This document shows positions 8,426 to 18,904 of a stretch of 64,000 nucleotides of DNA, piece by piece; the first letter of the stretch is position 1, and every line of letters starts with the position of its first letter. The DNA lies in the NCBI GenBank assembly GCA_023382385.1, contig JAHDVH010000003.1, forward strand, positions 362,929 through 426,928, written 5' to 3'. Source of the DNA: a bacterium. Lineage in GTDB: Bacteria; Electryoneota; RPQS01. Position numbers and translations under genes: made by a program. The notes under the pieces were generated by a model. That model did not search any database, was not told the DNA's origin, and was given only the letters and a program-made list of their open reading frames with translations.

Positions 8426-8734
8426 TTAGTGTCCCGTGGCGCGGTGGTCTCGAATGAAGCGCATGATCTCATCACGTTCGAAAAGAATGACTTTACGTGA
8501 TAAGCGCACACATTTCAAGCGATCTTCACGCACCCAACGCATAATTGTGGTACGATGTACACGGCCGAGCATTTCGGCAGCTTCGGACAGAGTTAGTAGT
8601 CCCTGCGGTCCTTCTCCCGGCGCACGCGGCGCGGTCCCACCGTCGGCCCGGGTCACCTTAGCAACGCGAGTTCGCGGTGCTGTGTTCATGGCTTCTCCTT
8701 TCGCGGCAGTCTTCATTGGTTTTCGAGTACTCAT
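8426..8734 (-). CDS. small helix-turn-helix DNA-binding protein (excisionase/MerR-like HTH)
   Basis: The 102-residue protein has a 45-residue basic, low-complexity head and a C-terminal HTH of the HTH_17/excisionase type (LTLSEAAEMLGRVHRTTIMRWVREDRLKCVRL, given here only as a span of about residues 47-78). Its ATG overlaps the stop of the 18-haem cytochrome gene by four bases, so it is made from the same message. It could feed back on cytochrome expression. A related HTH is encoded at 62897-63157. No integrase or phage gene is nearby, so an excisionase role is unlikely. Confidence 0.8.
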   Translation of the reverse strand: MSTRKPMKTAAKGEAMNTAPRTRVAKVTRADGGTAPRAPGEGPQGLLTLSEAAEMLGRVHRTTIMRWVREDRLKCVRLSRKVILFERDEIMRFIRDHRATGH

Positions 8735-10668
8735 TGGGCTGCTCCAAGCGATTCATACCACCGCTTGAATAGTTCTGGGTTATGAGCGGTACCGCTTCCG
8801 TCTTTCTTCAGCAGGTCCGCCAATTGTTGGTATTTTCGATAAGGTTCACTTCCGGCACGGTAAGCTGACATTGCTTTCTGCACGTTGCGTGCAATTTCCT
8901 GTGCATCGGACTTCCACATTTTCAACGTGTCGGCAGTGTTCTCGTCGTGACACGCGATGCAAGACGGCAAAACGTCGCGTGAAACATGAGTCCCGCTTAC
9001 GGCATGGCAGTCCGTACAAACGATTTCGAGGTCCATTTTAAATGACGGCTTCGCGCCCGCGAATTCAGGAACGTTGCCGGCATACACAGCCGCTTGCGTC
9101 GTATGACACGTCTTGCAATCTGTCTTCGCCAGTGCAACGGACTCATGGTGGCAGGCGTTGCACTGGTTGCTCGACATTTGAATCGCGCCGTGACGGTCCG
9201 TCCGTTCCGACACGTGGCAGGCTGTACAGTCACCAGCGCGCGAATGTTTGCTATGGTTAAAGAGCTTGCCGTCATAGGCCACCACAGCGTTGGCCGCGCC
9301 CGGGTGACAGACTGCGCAGGCGTGCCCGGTCGCCGCAGGTGAGCCGGTGATGCGCGCGGTGAGCACGTCCACCAATTCCGGATTGTGCAACGGATTTCCC
9401 CGCCTGTACACATCAATCGCCGCCCGAATCGTGTCTGCTTCCGCAGGACTCAGTGTATGAAGCTTTGCTTCGAGGTCGCGCAAGCCCTGGGCAATCGTCA
9501 CTTCCCAACGCGGCCAGAGTCTGTCGAACTCCGCGTCATGACAAGGCGTGCAGGAGGGCGGCTCAGGCTTGCCGCGAATCGTGTGCACATCCCCTGTGTG
9601 ACAGGACGTGCAGGACATTCCGGCACTTGCCATAGACGACGGAGAAGGCGGAATGCCGGGCAACTCGCCGCGCCAAACTTTTTCGATGGCGTTATCCGGT
9701 TTGCCGTGGCACTGCCCGCAGGTCCGTTCCTGACTGGCAAACGCGACGGCTTCCTTGCCGTGCCTGATTTGAATGTGACAAGCCGTGCATTCCACTTTAC
9801 GATCGGTCACGTGCATCTGATGAACGAATTCGTGATCATCGTAGCGCTCGATGTGAGCGACCTGCGCGTGACAGGAATTGCAGCGTTCGCGCGGGACAAA
9901 ACCGTCGCCTGCAATTTCCGAAACGTGGCAGCTTGAACAATCAATCTTGCGGGCAAGCATCTCGGTATGGTCGTAGCTCGTGTCCGCGGCGGCCGGTCCG
10001 GTCGGGGGATTGTGACAAATCGTGCATGTGGCGAGCGCAGTCACCTGTCCCAGGGAATCCGGCTTGAAGTGGCACAGGAAACACGTGGACTCGTTGACCG
10101 ATATGTGCTCGCCTTGAACGATGTTTGCGTGGCACGATGTGCAGCGCAACTGCCGACCGCGCCGGACATTCTCGAGATGCGGCTTGTGGTCAAACATCAC
10201 ACCCCGAAAACTCTCGGTGCTCTGCAGCAAGCGAGTGTCATGACAACCGGAACGCAGACAGCTCCTGTCATCGATTTCCGCCCAAGGCTTTGAGCGCTTA
10301 TACAGTCCCGTCATATAATTGGTGACCATCGAGATGGCCAAGAACTTCGAGTGAATCGTTCCTTCCAACCCGGGCGGAATATGGCACTCCGTGCAGGTAA
10401 CCATACTATGCGTTGATGTTTCCCACGCATCGAAGTAGGGAATCATCACATGACACGACTTACAGAAGTTCGGCTGCGACGTGACTTTGACAAAGAACAA
10501 CAAAGAAAACAGAATGACCGCGGCAGAGGCAAACAACACCAAGCCGATGCGTCGCGGTCCGAATTCCATCAATCGCTTCCAGCCAACGCCAAAAAGCCAG
10601 AAAGGAAGTTTGATCGTCTCCCAGCAGGCGATGAAGAATTCGTGCAGAAGGAACTTGAACTTGGACAC
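8731..10668 (-). CDS. 18-haem NapC/NirT-type inner-membrane cytochrome c
   Basis: The 645-residue protein has a single N-terminal membrane helix (about 42-62) followed by NFCKSCHVM and CTECH, the NapC/NirT quinol-oxidase signature. In total there are 17 CxxCH motifs and one CLRSGCH (four residues between the cysteines). Family members take electrons from the quinol pool; Geobacter ImcH is a smaller relative in role. This long form would carry the electrons far into the periplasm on one chain. The start is a GTG with a weak ribosome site and a leader of about 190 bases. It is followed by the overlapping HTH gene. The length is well above usual NapC proteins, with two haem-poor helical stretches near residues 400-450 and 590-645. 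Confidence 0.88.
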   Translation of the reverse strand: MSKFKFLLHEFFIACWETIKLPFWLFGVGWKRLMEFGPRRIGLVLFASAAVILFSLLFFVKVTSQPNFCKSCHVMIPYFDAWETSTHSMVTCTECHIPPGLEGTIHSKFLAISMVTNYMTGLYKRSKPWAEIDDRSCLRSGCHDTRLLQSTESFRGVMFDHKPHLENVRRGRQLRCTSCHANIVQGEHISVNESTCFLCHFKPDSLGQVTALATCTICHNPPTGPAAADTSYDHTEMLARKIDCSSCHVSEIAGDGFVPRERCNSCHAQVAHIERYDDHEFVHQMHVTDRKVECTACHIQIRHGKEAVAFASQERTCGQCHGKPDNAIEKVWRGELPGIPPSPSSMASAGMSCTSCHTGDVHTIRGKPEPPSCTPCHDAEFDRLWPRWEVTIAQGLRDLEAKLHTLSPAEADTIRAAIDVYRRGNPLHNPELVDVLTARITGSPAATGHACAVCHPGAANAVVAYDGKLFNHSKHSRAGDCTACHVSERTDRHGAIQMSSNQCNACHHESVALAKTDCKTCHTTQAAVYAGNVPEFAGAKPSFKMDLEIVCTDCHAVSGTHVSRDVLPSCIACHDENTADTLKMWKSDAQEIARNVQKAMSAYRAGSEPYRKYQQLADLLKKDGSGTAHNPELFKRWYESLGAAQ

Positions 10669-10857
10669 GTCAGCCAGAATTAAGCGGCAGGAAGGCCCGC
10701 CGTCGGTTCAACAGAATTGGACTCACCCTGTAAGGATACGTGGAAGGGGACAGCGAATGTTCAAGCGGACTCTTGAATGAAGGATTCGCAGGCCGGTCTT
10801 TCGGAAGCCTAATGCCCTCCTGAGCTTGCCACGCACCCTGAGACGGATTCACCCTTA

Positions 10858-10886
10858 AATATCGGAAAGCAATCAAGAGCAGTCAA
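10858..10886 (-). promoter_or_regulatory. sigma70-type promoter of the 18-haem cytochrome gene
   Basis: On the minus strand TTGACT (10886-10881), 17 bases, GATATT (10863-10858). The 190-base leader down to the GTG holds no open frame; it and the rest of 10669-10980 contain no gene that I can support. Confidence 0.5.
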
Positions 10887-10980
10887 GCATAAATAATGTG
10901 TTTGTGTCACTTTGTGGCGAAAAAGCCTAACAGGCAGAAGTGCATATCTTCTATATAAACTGCAAATCCGCCTGATTATG

Positions 10981-11955
10981 TCAACTTTTTGAGGAGGCAA
11001 TGTGTCTTTGCGATGATAATTTCTGAGGCGGAATCAGCGCAAAGCACACCAGTGTGAAGTAAACGGTATCTAAGACGTGTTCGAAGTAGTGGGAGGCCAG
11101 AAGGTAGGGAATTGGGAGCGAGTCGGAGGCGAAAGCGGGTTGCTGAGCAAGGGTCTGGAGACCGGCTTGCAGCGGAAGAATAGTCTGATAGGCAAGGAGC
11201 GGGAGCGCCAAGCCGAGCAGGCCGAGCACCAACCTGCGAACCGCAGCAGGCAGCTGCGCGTCTGCGGGAAACTCGGTAGCCAACCAGAATGCGGCAGGAA
11301 TCGGAAAGAAAGTAAGCGGGAACGTTGCCAGTTCCCGCACGCTGTGAGCGAGATAGCGAGGATCGGTCAGAGCATGAAAGACAAGGCGGGCATCGTTTGT
11401 GAAGAACACTGCGAGTGCCATCGTCACGCCAAACGCGTATAGAAGCTTCCCTGTTATGCGCGGGCGCCAAACCACTTTCCGATGAGTCATCCATTTGGCC
11501 GCGAGAATGAACAACGGAGTGAGCACAAACAGCGAGAGCGTGCTTGGCAGATGCAGGAGAAAAGAGCCGCCCGACTCATTGCGCGACACGCTTTGTTTTC
11601 CTTGAAGGATGAAAGCCCAAGTATCCGTTGCTCCGAAGTGCCAGAGGCTGCCAAGCAGACTTACAGCAAGGAGTGCTCCGGCGGCAGCACTCCAGCCGAG
11701 TCTGGCTTTACGATTACTGACTGCATCTTCTGCAAAGGTGGAGTGCCAGACCGCAAAGATGAATGCAATGATCGTCAGCGAGGGGACGTGGCCAAGGAAG
11801 TGCGACGCGTAAAGCGTTGTCTCCAGCAGAGTGAGTGTGCCGCCTTCGTGAACGACGGTATTCCACAGCCACCACTTACCATGATAGAACGCGAGGTAAA
11901 TGTAGGACAGGACGTAGACGGCCGCCGGAACGGCCAGCAACCGCCTACTGTTCAA
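10981..11955 (-). CDS. polytopic membrane protein of unknown function
   Basis: About 324 residues with roughly eight hydrophobic helices and the feature-rich segment [20 protein letters not shown] near the N-terminus. I do not recognise the family. The reading frame continues upstream to an ATG at 12060, but that would overlap the threonine aldolase gene by 116 bases. The TTG at 11955, just before the aldolase stop, is preferred; neither start has a strong ribosome site, so the N-terminus is uncertain. It is the last of three co-directional genes with methionine synthase and threonine aldolase. Confidence 0.6.
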   Translation of the reverse strand: MNSRRLLAVPAAVYVLSYIYLAFYHGKWWLWNTVVHEGGTLTLLETTLYASHFLGHVPSLTIIAFIFAVWHSTFAEDAVSNRKARLGWSAAAGALLAVSLLGSLWHFGATDTWAFILQGKQSVSRNESGGSFLLHLPSTLSLFVLTPLFILAAKWMTHRKVVWRPRITGKLLYAFGVTMALAVFFTNDARLVFHALTDPRYLAHSVRELATFPLTFFPIPAAFWLATEFPADAQLPAAVRRLVLGLLGLALPLLAYQTILPLQAGLQTLAQQPAFASDSLPIPYLLASHYFEHVLDTVYFTLVCFALIPPQKLSSQRHIASSKS

Positions 11956-12973
11956 TCGCTTTGAGAATGAGACGTGCGGCGGTTTCACAGTCAGCTGGTC
12001 TGACGTCGCGGTGTGTGACGAGCCTGATCGTACGCGGACCAAATGCAAAGAAGGAGACACCCAAGCGCTCCGCTCTGCTTACCAAGGTCTCGGCATCCCG
12101 TGCTTCCGGGTTCAAATCAAAAATGACGATGTTTGTCTGCACGCTGTTCATATCCAATGAGACGAGCGGCGAACTGCTCAACGTTTCGGCGAGTTTGCGC
12201 GCGTTGTGATGGTCATTGTGTAGCTGTTCAAGATGGTTGTCGAGCGCATACATGCAGGCCGCTGCCAGAATACCGGTTTGCCGCATCGCTCCGCCAAGCA
12301 TTCGGCGATAGCGGATCGCTCGATTGATGATGTCGCGCGACCCAGCGAGCATCGAGCCGGCGGGGCAGCCGAGTCCTTTAGAGAAAGCAACGGAAACGAG
12401 GTCAAAGGGCTCGGCGAGTTGTGCGAACTCCCTGCCTGTGGCGAGTGCGGCATTCCAGAGGCGGGCGCCGTCGCAGTATGAGAATACGTTGCGCTCGCGT
12501 GCCGCTTGACCAATACGTAAAGCCTCATCCAGCGGAAAAATCACACCGCCCGCCCGGTTATGTGTGTTCTCGACGGCGACCAGCGTCGTCGGCGGATGGA
12601 CGATGTGACCGGGGGCTTTGTAGGCTGACACAAACTCTTCTGCGGTGAACATCCCGCCGCTCCCGATTTCCGTGAATTGCACACCAGAATTTGCCGCAGC
12701 CGCACCAGTCTCATGAATGACGACATGCGACTCTTTGCTGACGATCACGTCATCGCCGGGGCGGGTCAACGTGCGAATCGCGCATTGATTTGCCATCGTT
12801 CCCGTCGGAAAGAATAGCGAGGCTTCCTTGCCCAGCAGGTCGGCAACTCGCTCCTGCAGGAGATTGACCGTCGGGTCCTCACCGAACTGGTCATCGCCGA
12901 CTTCGGCTCCGGCCATTGCTGAGCGCATTCCTGCAGTAGGTTTCGTGATAGTGTCTGAACGAAGATCAATCAT
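11945..12973 (-). CDS. ltaE: low-specificity L-threonine aldolase
   Basis: The 342-residue protein is a fold-type I PLP enzyme that cleaves threonine (and allo-threonine) to glycine and acetaldehyde in the cytoplasm. The start [12 protein letters not shown], the segment [12 protein letters not shown], the aspartate of [12 protein letters not shown] and the PLP lysine region [16 protein letters not shown] are all as in LtaE. Length is normal. It follows the methionine synthase gene by 23 bases; glycine and one-carbon metabolism link the two. Confidence 0.93.
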   Translation of the reverse strand: MIDLRSDTITKPTAGMRSAMAGAEVGDDQFGEDPTVNLLQERVADLLGKEASLFFPTGTMANQCAIRTLTRPGDDVIVSKESHVVIHETGAAAANSGVQFTEIGSGGMFTAEEFVSAYKAPGHIVHPPTTLVAVENTHNRAGGVIFPLDEALRIGQAARERNVFSYCDGARLWNAALATGREFAQLAEPFDLVSVAFSKGLGCPAGSMLAGSRDIINRAIRYRRMLGGAMRQTGILAAACMYALDNHLEQLHNDHHNARKLAETLSSSPLVSLDMNSVQTNIVIFDLNPEARDAETLVSRAERLGVSFFAFGPRTIRLVTHRDVRPADCETAARLILKAIEQ

Positions 12974-12996
12974 ATGTAAACCGTTCCGGTTTCGAG

Positions 12997-15900
12997 TTAG
13001 TCTTGATTTGCCGCGAGCAAGCGTTTCGCATCGGAGAAAGCGATACCCTTGCGGCGGGCGTAGTCTTCCACCTGATCATCGGCGATTTTGCCGACGCCGA
13101 AGTATTTGGAATCGGGATGCCAGAAGTAGAATCCGGATACCGACGAAGCGGGCAGCATCGCAAAACTCTCGGTGAGCGTCATGCCAATCTGATTCTCTGC
13201 CTGCAAGAGGTCAAACAGGACGCGCTTTTCTGAATGTTCAGGACACGCGGGGTAGCCGGGTGCGGGGCGTATTCCCTGATAACGCTCTTTGATCAAGTCT
13301 TCATTGGAGAGAGATTCGTCTGCAGCATAACCCCAGAACTCCCGTCGGACGCGTTCGTGCAGATGCTCGGCGAAAGCTTCGGCCAAGCGGTCGGCCAGTG
13401 CCTTCATCATGATCGCGTGGTAGTCGTCATGTTTGCTTTCATACTCGCTGACCAGCGCATCCAAGCCGATTCCTGCGGTTACTGCAAAGGCACCCACGTA
13501 ATCCGCCACGCCGGATTCTTTCGGCGCGACGAAGTCGGCAAGCGACAGGTTTGGAGAGCCTGAGTCTTTCTTCATCTGCTGACGAAGCATGTGAAAAGTC
13601 TTCAGAACTTTTCCGCGCTGTTCGTCCGAGTAGACTTCAATCGAGTCGCCGATGCTATTGGCGGGGAACAGCCCGAATACCGCGTGCGCAGTTAACAGTC
13701 TGTTCCTGAGGATATCCTGCAAGAGTCTTTGGGCGTCCTCAAACAGCGAGCGAGCACTTTGGCCAACTACTGAGTCCGTGAGGATTGCCGGATAGCGGCC
13801 CGCAAGCTCCCAAGCTTGAAACAGCGGAGTCCAATCGATACGTTCAATCAGAGTCTCAATCGGGTAGTCGCGTAATACGGTTACTCCGAGATTCCGTGGA
13901 ACGGGTGGAGCGGCGAACTGCAAACGGGCGCGATTGGCGCGCGCTTCGTCGAGTGTGGCAAGCTTCAGTGTGCCGGTCTGCTGCGCCCGAATCACTCGCA
14001 CCTTCTCGTAGTCGGCGGAAATCTCTTTGACAAACTCCTCGCGCAGCTGCTTGCTAATCAGACTTGTTGCGACTCCCACCGCTCGGGAAGCGTCCAGCAC
14101 GTGAACCGTCGGGCCACTGTAGTTCGGACTGATCTTGACGGCAGTGTGCACGCGAGAGGTCGTGGCTCCGCCGATCATTAGTGGCATGTGCATGCCGCGT
14201 CTTTGCATTTCCGATGCGACAAATGACATCTCTTCGAGCGAGGGAGTGATCAGTCCACTTAAACCGATGACGTCAACCTGCTCTCTTTCGGCTCGGTCGA
14301 GGATTGTTGCGCAGGGAACCATCACACCGAGATCAATTACCTCAAATCCGTTGCATTGCAGGACGACGCCGACAATATTCTTGCCGATATCATGCACGTC
14401 CCCTTTGACGGTCGCGAGCAGAATACGACCCTTGCTGCTGCTGTCACCGGCTTTCTTCGAGGCTTCAATGTATGGGATCAGGTGCGCGACAGCTTTCTTC
14501 ATGACTCTGGCGCTCTTGACGACTTGCGGGAGAAACATCTTCCCCGCTCCGAACAGATCTCCGACTCTGTTCATTCCGGCCATCAGCGGCCCCTCGATGA
14601 CTTCGATAGGTTCCGCAAACTGCAGACGGGCTTCTTCGGTGTCCTCGACAATGTAGTCGTCAATTCCTTCAACAAGGGCGTGTGTCAAGCGCTCCTGCGC
14701 AGTGTGCTTGCGCCACCCCAGCTCGGCCGTCCTTGATTTTCCCTTTCCCTTGACCGTCGCCGCAAATTCGAGCATCCGGTCTGTTGCATCAGGGCGGCGG
14801 TTGAGCACAATGTCCTCAACACGCTCCAGCAGCTCCGGCTCAATATCGTCATAGATGGGGAGTGCGCCGGCATTCACAATCGCCATGTCCATTCCCGCGT
14901 GAATCGCGTGATAGAGGAACACGGCATGAATCGCTTCCCGCACGGGATTGTTGCCGCGAAACGAGAACGAGACATTGCTCAAACCGCCGCTGATTCTTAC
15001 GTGCGGCAGCTTCGCCTTTATTTGACGCGTCGCCTCAAAGAACTGCACGGCGTAGTCGTTATGCTGCTCGATGCCTGTGGCAATCGCGAACACATTCGGG
15101 TCAATGACGATGTCCTGCGGCGCGAAACCTGCACGCTCCGTCAGCAGGCGGTAGGCGCGCTCGGCAATCGCCACTCTTCGCTCGACTGTGTCCGCCTGAC
15201 CGTCTTCATCGAAGCACATGACGATGACCGCCGCTCCGTAACGGCGGCAAAGCTTCGCCTGTCTGAGAAACTCCGCTTCGCCCTCTTTCAGGCTGATAGA
15301 ATTGACGACAGGTTTGCCCTGAATGCACTTTAGCCCCGCTTCAATGACCGACCATTTGGACGAATCGATCATGAACGGCACCCGCGCAATCGAAGGCTCG
15401 GTCGCAATCAGATTCAGAAAACGAGTCATGGCCGCTTCGGAGTCGAGTAGCGCCTCGTCCATATTGATGTCAATGACTTGCGCACCACTCTCAACCTGCT
15501 GCCTTGCCACTTCAATGGCTGCCTCAAAGTCGCCACTCAGGATTAGTTTTGCGAAGCGAGCAGAGCCTGTCACATTGGTGCGTTCCCCGACATTTACGAA
15601 GCCGCTTTCTTCGCCTATCGTCAGCGGTTCGAGTCCGGAGAGTCTTAATCGGGCGGGCTGCTGTGCCACGCTACGACGGGGATGTTTCTTCACCGCGCTG
15701 GCAATCGCCGCGATATGTTCGGGTTCCGTGCCGCAGCACCCCCCTGCGATATTCAGGAGTCCTGCTTCAGCGTAGCCGCCCATGACTTTCGCCATACGCC
15801 CGGGCGTATCATCATATTCTCCGAATTCGTTGGGCAACCCCGCGTTCGGATGCAAACTCACATAGCAATCCGCGATGCGAGAAAGCTCCTGCAAGTAGGG

Positions 15901-16680
15901 CAAGAGCGTCTCCGCTCCGAGGGCGCAGTTCAACCCTACTGCAAAGGGTTTGGCGTGGGCAACTGAATTCCAAAACGCTTCGGTGGTCTGACCGGAGAGC
16001 GTGCGACCGCTGGCATCGGTAATCGTTCCTGAGACAATCAGAGGAATGCGTTCACCGCGTTCGTCAAACAATTTTTCGATGGCGAAGATCGCAGCTTTCG
16101 CGTTCAATGTGTCAAAAGACGTCTCAACCAATAACAGGTCCGCTCCGCCGTCATATAACCCGCGCGCGCAAGCAAGATAGACTTCGACCATTTGGTCGAA
16201 GTTCAAGTCACGGTATCCCGGATCATTGACGTTTGGAGAAAGGGACAGCGTCTTATTGGTCGGACCGATGCTTCCGGCAATAAATCGCGGACGACTCGGG
16301 TCTAATTCTTCATATTTGTCGGCCACGTCACGGGCGATGCGAGCCGCAGCGAAGTTGATTTCCTCGGAGAGTTCCTCAAGTCCGTAGTCCGCCAATGAAG
16401 GAGAATTTGCCGTGAAGCTATTCGTCGAAACAATGTCTGCATCGGCATCAAAATACAGCCCGTGAAGCCGTTTAATCAAATCCGGCTTGGTTAACGACAG
16501 GAGATCATTACAACCCTTCAAATCTCGGGTCCACTCTGCGAATCGAGCGGCGCGGTAGTCGGACTCGGTCAAGCCTTGCCGCTGAATCAGCGTTCCCATC
16601 GCTCCATCGAGCACAAGTATCCTCTCGGACGCTATCCTCTGAAGCGCATCTATCCGGGTCTTGCGAGTCCAGTTAGCCAT
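12997..16680 (-). CDS. metH: cobalamin-dependent methionine synthase
   Basis: A full-length four-module enzyme of about 1227 residues that methylates homocysteine using methyltetrahydrofolate and B12. Seen in order: the homocysteine domain with zinc cysteines ([20 protein letters not shown]), the pterin domain (GERTNVTGS), the B12 domain with [11 protein letters not shown], and the C-terminal AdoMet reactivation domain ([25 protein letters not shown]). The ATG at 16680 ([11 protein letters not shown]) is chosen because residues before it lack family character. No B12 riboswitch is apparent in the 5' region. Confidence 0.96.
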   Translation of the reverse strand: MANWTRKTRIDALQRIASERILVLDGAMGTLIQRQGLTESDYRAARFAEWTRDLKGCNDLLSLTKPDLIKRLHGLYFDADADIVSTNSFTANSPSLADYGLEELSEEINFAAARIARDVADKYEELDPSRPRFIAGSIGPTNKTLSLSPNVNDPGYRDLNFDQMVEVYLACARGLYDGGADLLLVETSFDTLNAKAAIFAIEKLFDERGERIPLIVSGTITDASGRTLSGQTTEAFWNSVAHAKPFAVGLNCALGAETLLPYLQELSRIADCYVSLHPNAGLPNEFGEYDDTPGRMAKVMGGYAEAGLLNIAGGCCGTEPEHIAAIASAVKKHPRRSVAQQPARLRLSGLEPLTIGEESGFVNVGERTNVTGSARFAKLILSGDFEAAIEVARQQVESGAQVIDINMDEALLDSEAAMTRFLNLIATEPSIARVPFMIDSSKWSVIEAGLKCIQGKPVVNSISLKEGEAEFLRQAKLCRRYGAAVIVMCFDEDGQADTVERRVAIAERAYRLLTERAGFAPQDIVIDPNVFAIATGIEQHNDYAVQFFEATRQIKAKLPHVRISGGLSNVSFSFRGNNPVREAIHAVFLYHAIHAGMDMAIVNAGALPIYDDIEPELLERVEDIVLNRRPDATDRMLEFAATVKGKGKSRTAELGWRKHTAQERLTHALVEGIDDYIVEDTEEARLQFAEPIEVIEGPLMAGMNRVGDLFGAGKMFLPQVVKSARVMKKAVAHLIPYIEASKKAGDSSSKGRILLATVKGDVHDIGKNIVGVVLQCNGFEVIDLGVMVPCATILDRAEREQVDVIGLSGLITPSLEEMSFVASEMQRRGMHMPLMIGGATTSRVHTAVKISPNYSGPTVHVLDASRAVGVATSLISKQLREEFVKEISADYEKVRVIRAQQTGTLKLATLDEARANRARLQFAAPPVPRNLGVTVLRDYPIETLIERIDWTPLFQAWELAGRYPAILTDSVVGQSARSLFEDAQRLLQDILRNRLLTAHAVFGLFPANSIGDSIEVYSDEQRGKVLKTFHMLRQQMKKDSGSPNLSLADFVAPKESGVADYVGAFAVTAGIGLDALVSEYESKHDDYHAIMMKALADRLAEAFAEHLHERVRREFWGYAADESLSNEDLIKERYQGIRPAPGYPACPEHSEKRVLFDLLQAENQIGMTLTESFAMLPASSVSGFYFWHPDSKYFGVGKIADDQVEDYARRKGIAFSDAKRLLAANQD

Positions 16681-16763
16681 GGTAGCGAAATCGTATCCTT
16701 CGGTTTGACAAGAGGTTAAGAAAATTAGGTCGCGGCAGGACTTCTGAGACAACAGAAGCAGTA

Positions 16764-16769
16764 ATTATA
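16764..16769 (-). promoter_or_regulatory. -10 box of the metH promoter
   Basis: A perfect TATAAT on the minus strand about 84 bases before the metH start. The -35 region (ATGCAA) is poor, so an activator or a different sigma factor may help. Confidence 0.4.
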
Positions 16770-16796
16770 CGAAATCCTCACTCGTCTTGCATACCC

Positions 16797-16841
16797 ACAA
16801 AAGAAAGCCCCCATCCGGTATGGGTAACCGGACAGGGGCTC
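16797..16841 (-). terminator. intrinsic terminator of the T9SS protein gene
   Basis: On the minus strand AGCCCCTGTCCGG pairs with CCGGATGGGGGCT (one mismatch) followed by TTCTTTTGT, 20 bases past the stop codon of the gene at 16861-18768. Confidence 0.85.
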
Positions 16842-16860
16842 TTGCCTGAGGGAGCAAGAC

Positions 16861-18768
16861 TTATTTGAGGAGCAACATCCGGTTCACGAGGCTCTGCTCG
16901 TTCACTGTAATGCGATACATGTACATTCCTGACGGCAGGCTTGCGGCATTCCAGGTGGTGACGTACGAACCTGCGCTCAGGTTATCGTTCACCAGCGTGG
17001 CCACCTGACGACCCAGCACGTCAAAGACTGTCAGAGTTACCAGACCGGAGACCGGAGTCGAGAATTCGATGGTCGTAGTCGGGTTGAACGGGTTAGGATA
17101 GTTTGTTGCGACCAAGTGCGAGACCGGAATCATAGACGGATTCGGGCTAACAGACATGCCTTCGAGAGGATCGAGCCCTTCCGTGTCGCCGGGCATCCGA
17201 TAGAATTGGCCATCCACTTCATAAACCACAACCCACCGAGCCTCAAGGTTATTGATCGGGCAGGGAACCATGCCACCGACCACTTCAACATTCTGGCCGA
17301 GCGTTGGAATCACTGGATTGCTGAGATCGAAGTTTTCGCCAAAGTCGATAACGTAGTCAGCTGAGCCATTCATGTCGCGGTCGATACCAAGGAACACCGA
17401 GCCGAAAACATTGATGTCCACAACCTGTCCGGAAATTTCGACCCACGTCAGCGGATCCGAGCAACCGAAGCCTTCCGAACGGCCGCCGCCATCTCCACCA
17501 TGCTCACCGTCACGTCCACCACGCGGCTCCCACCACAGTTCACCGTTCAGGAAGTGAACGTGAACAATCGGGGCCTCGCCGTGCGACATCAGCGCACCGA
17601 CGATTGTCACTTCATCGCCATCCGCCGGACGCTCAGCGCCGCTGGGCGGAGTATACCACGGAGGACCAAAATTCAGACGGTAGTCAATCGCGCCGTCGGC
17701 ATCGACATCCAGCGCATAGAAGGTGCGATCCGGATAGAGCGGGTCTGGCGTAATAATTGAAACCGTACCGGCCAGCTCGACAATTTCAAAGTGATGCCCG
17801 CCACCGCCACCGCCGCCATGCTCGCCGGAATCGGCTGCAACAAGCGTCAGCGTAACAAACGTGGTCTGGGCTTCAGAAATCTCGATGACTTCGCTGGCAA
17901 AGCCGACGCCGCGCTTGGAGGCATTGACGTTGTAGATACCTACAGGCAGGGTGTTCACGAGCAAGTTACCTTCCGCATCGGTCAAACCGACGAAATGCTG
18001 CGGGCGCGGTCCGCCGTGGTCACGAATAAACGAGACGCGCACGCGGGCCTCCTCAACAGGACTCGTCACTCCGAGAGAATCGGTAACCACGACATCGACA
18101 GACAGGCTGCCGGTGATGATGTTTGCGCCATGACCCGTCAACGGGATAATAACGATGTCACGCACGGGATCATTCGAGGTCACCGTCAGCGTCCCTTCAT
18201 ACAATTGAATATCCGTCGGTGTGAATGTCACCAGCACTTCCGTGCCGTTGTTCATCGGATCGGCGGTCAGCGTGAATTCCGCTGGTGAGTTCAAGGCGAA
18301 CGCTGCGCCCGAAACACTTAGGGACACGTTCAGGTCCGCCGTGCCGCGATTCTCGACGCGGACAATGCGCGTAAAGGTCGTCCCGATACCGACAGGGCCA
18401 AAGAACACATGTTCCGGCATCAGGAAGATGCGCGGGGCGGGTTCAAAGACAGGCAGCGTTAGCGTGACTTCCGCCAACTGCCCCGGCAGAACTTCGACAT
18501 CCGCTCGCACCGGCGGAATACCCGGAATACCGGCGGTCACAGAATAACCGATGGCAGGAATGGCCGGGAAGAAGATCTGACCTTCGAGGTTCGTGATGCC
18601 GTCAAAGTGTGGGCGCTGGTGTCCCTGACCGTAGCCAAGCACATTGACCATAGCGCCTACGACGGGAGCATCGCCCGCCAGAACTGTTACTCGCAGGTCG
18701 CCCGTCTGGGCAAATGCCATTGAAATGCCGAGCAGGGTTGCGAGGGTGAGAAGGAATAGCTTTTTCAT
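16861..18768 (-). CDS. secreted multidomain protein with T9SS type A sorting domain
   Basis: Starting at the ATG at 18768 (ribosome site CTGGAGAA, signal peptide MKKLFLLTLATLLG), the 635-residue product has carboxypeptidase-regulatory-like beta domains (DGITNLEGQIFFPAIPAIGY; FVGLTDAEGNLLV), an ASPM/SPD-2/Hydin-like Ig domain between them, Gly/His-rich linkers (EHGGGGGGGHHF), two repeated beta modules, and a C-terminal T9SS sorting domain (NYPNPFNPTTTIEF to the final LLLK). It is predicted to be exported through the T9SS and placed on the surface. It has a sigma54-type promoter and lies beside a sigma54 activator operon, so controlled expression is likely. Ligand unknown. Confidence 0.85.
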   Translation of the reverse strand: MKKLFLLTLATLLGISMAFAQTGDLRVTVLAGDAPVVGAMVNVLGYGQGHQRPHFDGITNLEGQIFFPAIPAIGYSVTAGIPGIPPVRADVEVLPGQLAEVTLTLPVFEPAPRIFLMPEHVFFGPVGIGTTFTRIVRVENRGTADLNVSLSVSGAAFALNSPAEFTLTADPMNNGTEVLVTFTPTDIQLYEGTLTVTSNDPVRDIVIIPLTGHGANIITGSLSVDVVVTDSLGVTSPVEEARVRVSFIRDHGGPRPQHFVGLTDAEGNLLVNTLPVGIYNVNASKRGVGFASEVIEISEAQTTFVTLTLVAADSGEHGGGGGGGHHFEIVELAGTVSIITPDPLYPDRTFYALDVDADGAIDYRLNFGPPWYTPPSGAERPADGDEVTIVGALMSHGEAPIVHVHFLNGELWWEPRGGRDGEHGGDGGGRSEGFGCSDPLTWVEISGQVVDINVFGSVFLGIDRDMNGSADYVIDFGENFDLSNPVIPTLGQNVEVVGGMVPCPINNLEARWVVVYEVDGQFYRMPGDTEGLDPLEGMSVSPNPSMIPVSHLVATNYPNPFNPTTTIEFSTPVSGLVTLTVFDVLGRQVATLVNDNLSAGSYVTTWNAASLPSGMYMYRITVNEQSLVNRMLLLK

Positions 18769-18835
18769 AATTTTCTCCAGATACCGAATAAAGTGTGAAA
18801 CTGGGTTACTGTTACTGCTTTCTGCGCTATATAAT

Positions 18836-18851
18836 GGCAAGACCCGTTCCA
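18836..18851 (-). promoter_or_regulatory. sigma54-type -24/-12 promoter
   Basis: Minus strand TGGAACGGGTCTTGCC matches the sigma54 consensus TGGCAC-N5-TTGC with one change (C to A in the -24 box) and the obligate 12-base GG-to-GC spacing. It lies 68 bases before the start of the T9SS protein gene. Confidence 0.6.
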
Positions 18852-18904
18852 CTTCTTAATTTATGTATTTTAAAATATTTTCAAGGAAAATCTACCTCGG
18901 AACT

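Noticed and set aside
8426..8734. Prophage or integrative element excisionase
   Set aside because: No integrase, attachment repeats or phage genes nearby; it is translationally coupled to a cytochrome gene.
16681..16796. Cobalamin or SAM riboswitch before metH
   Set aside because: The region is only about 115 bases and lacks the conserved B12-box or the SAM core.
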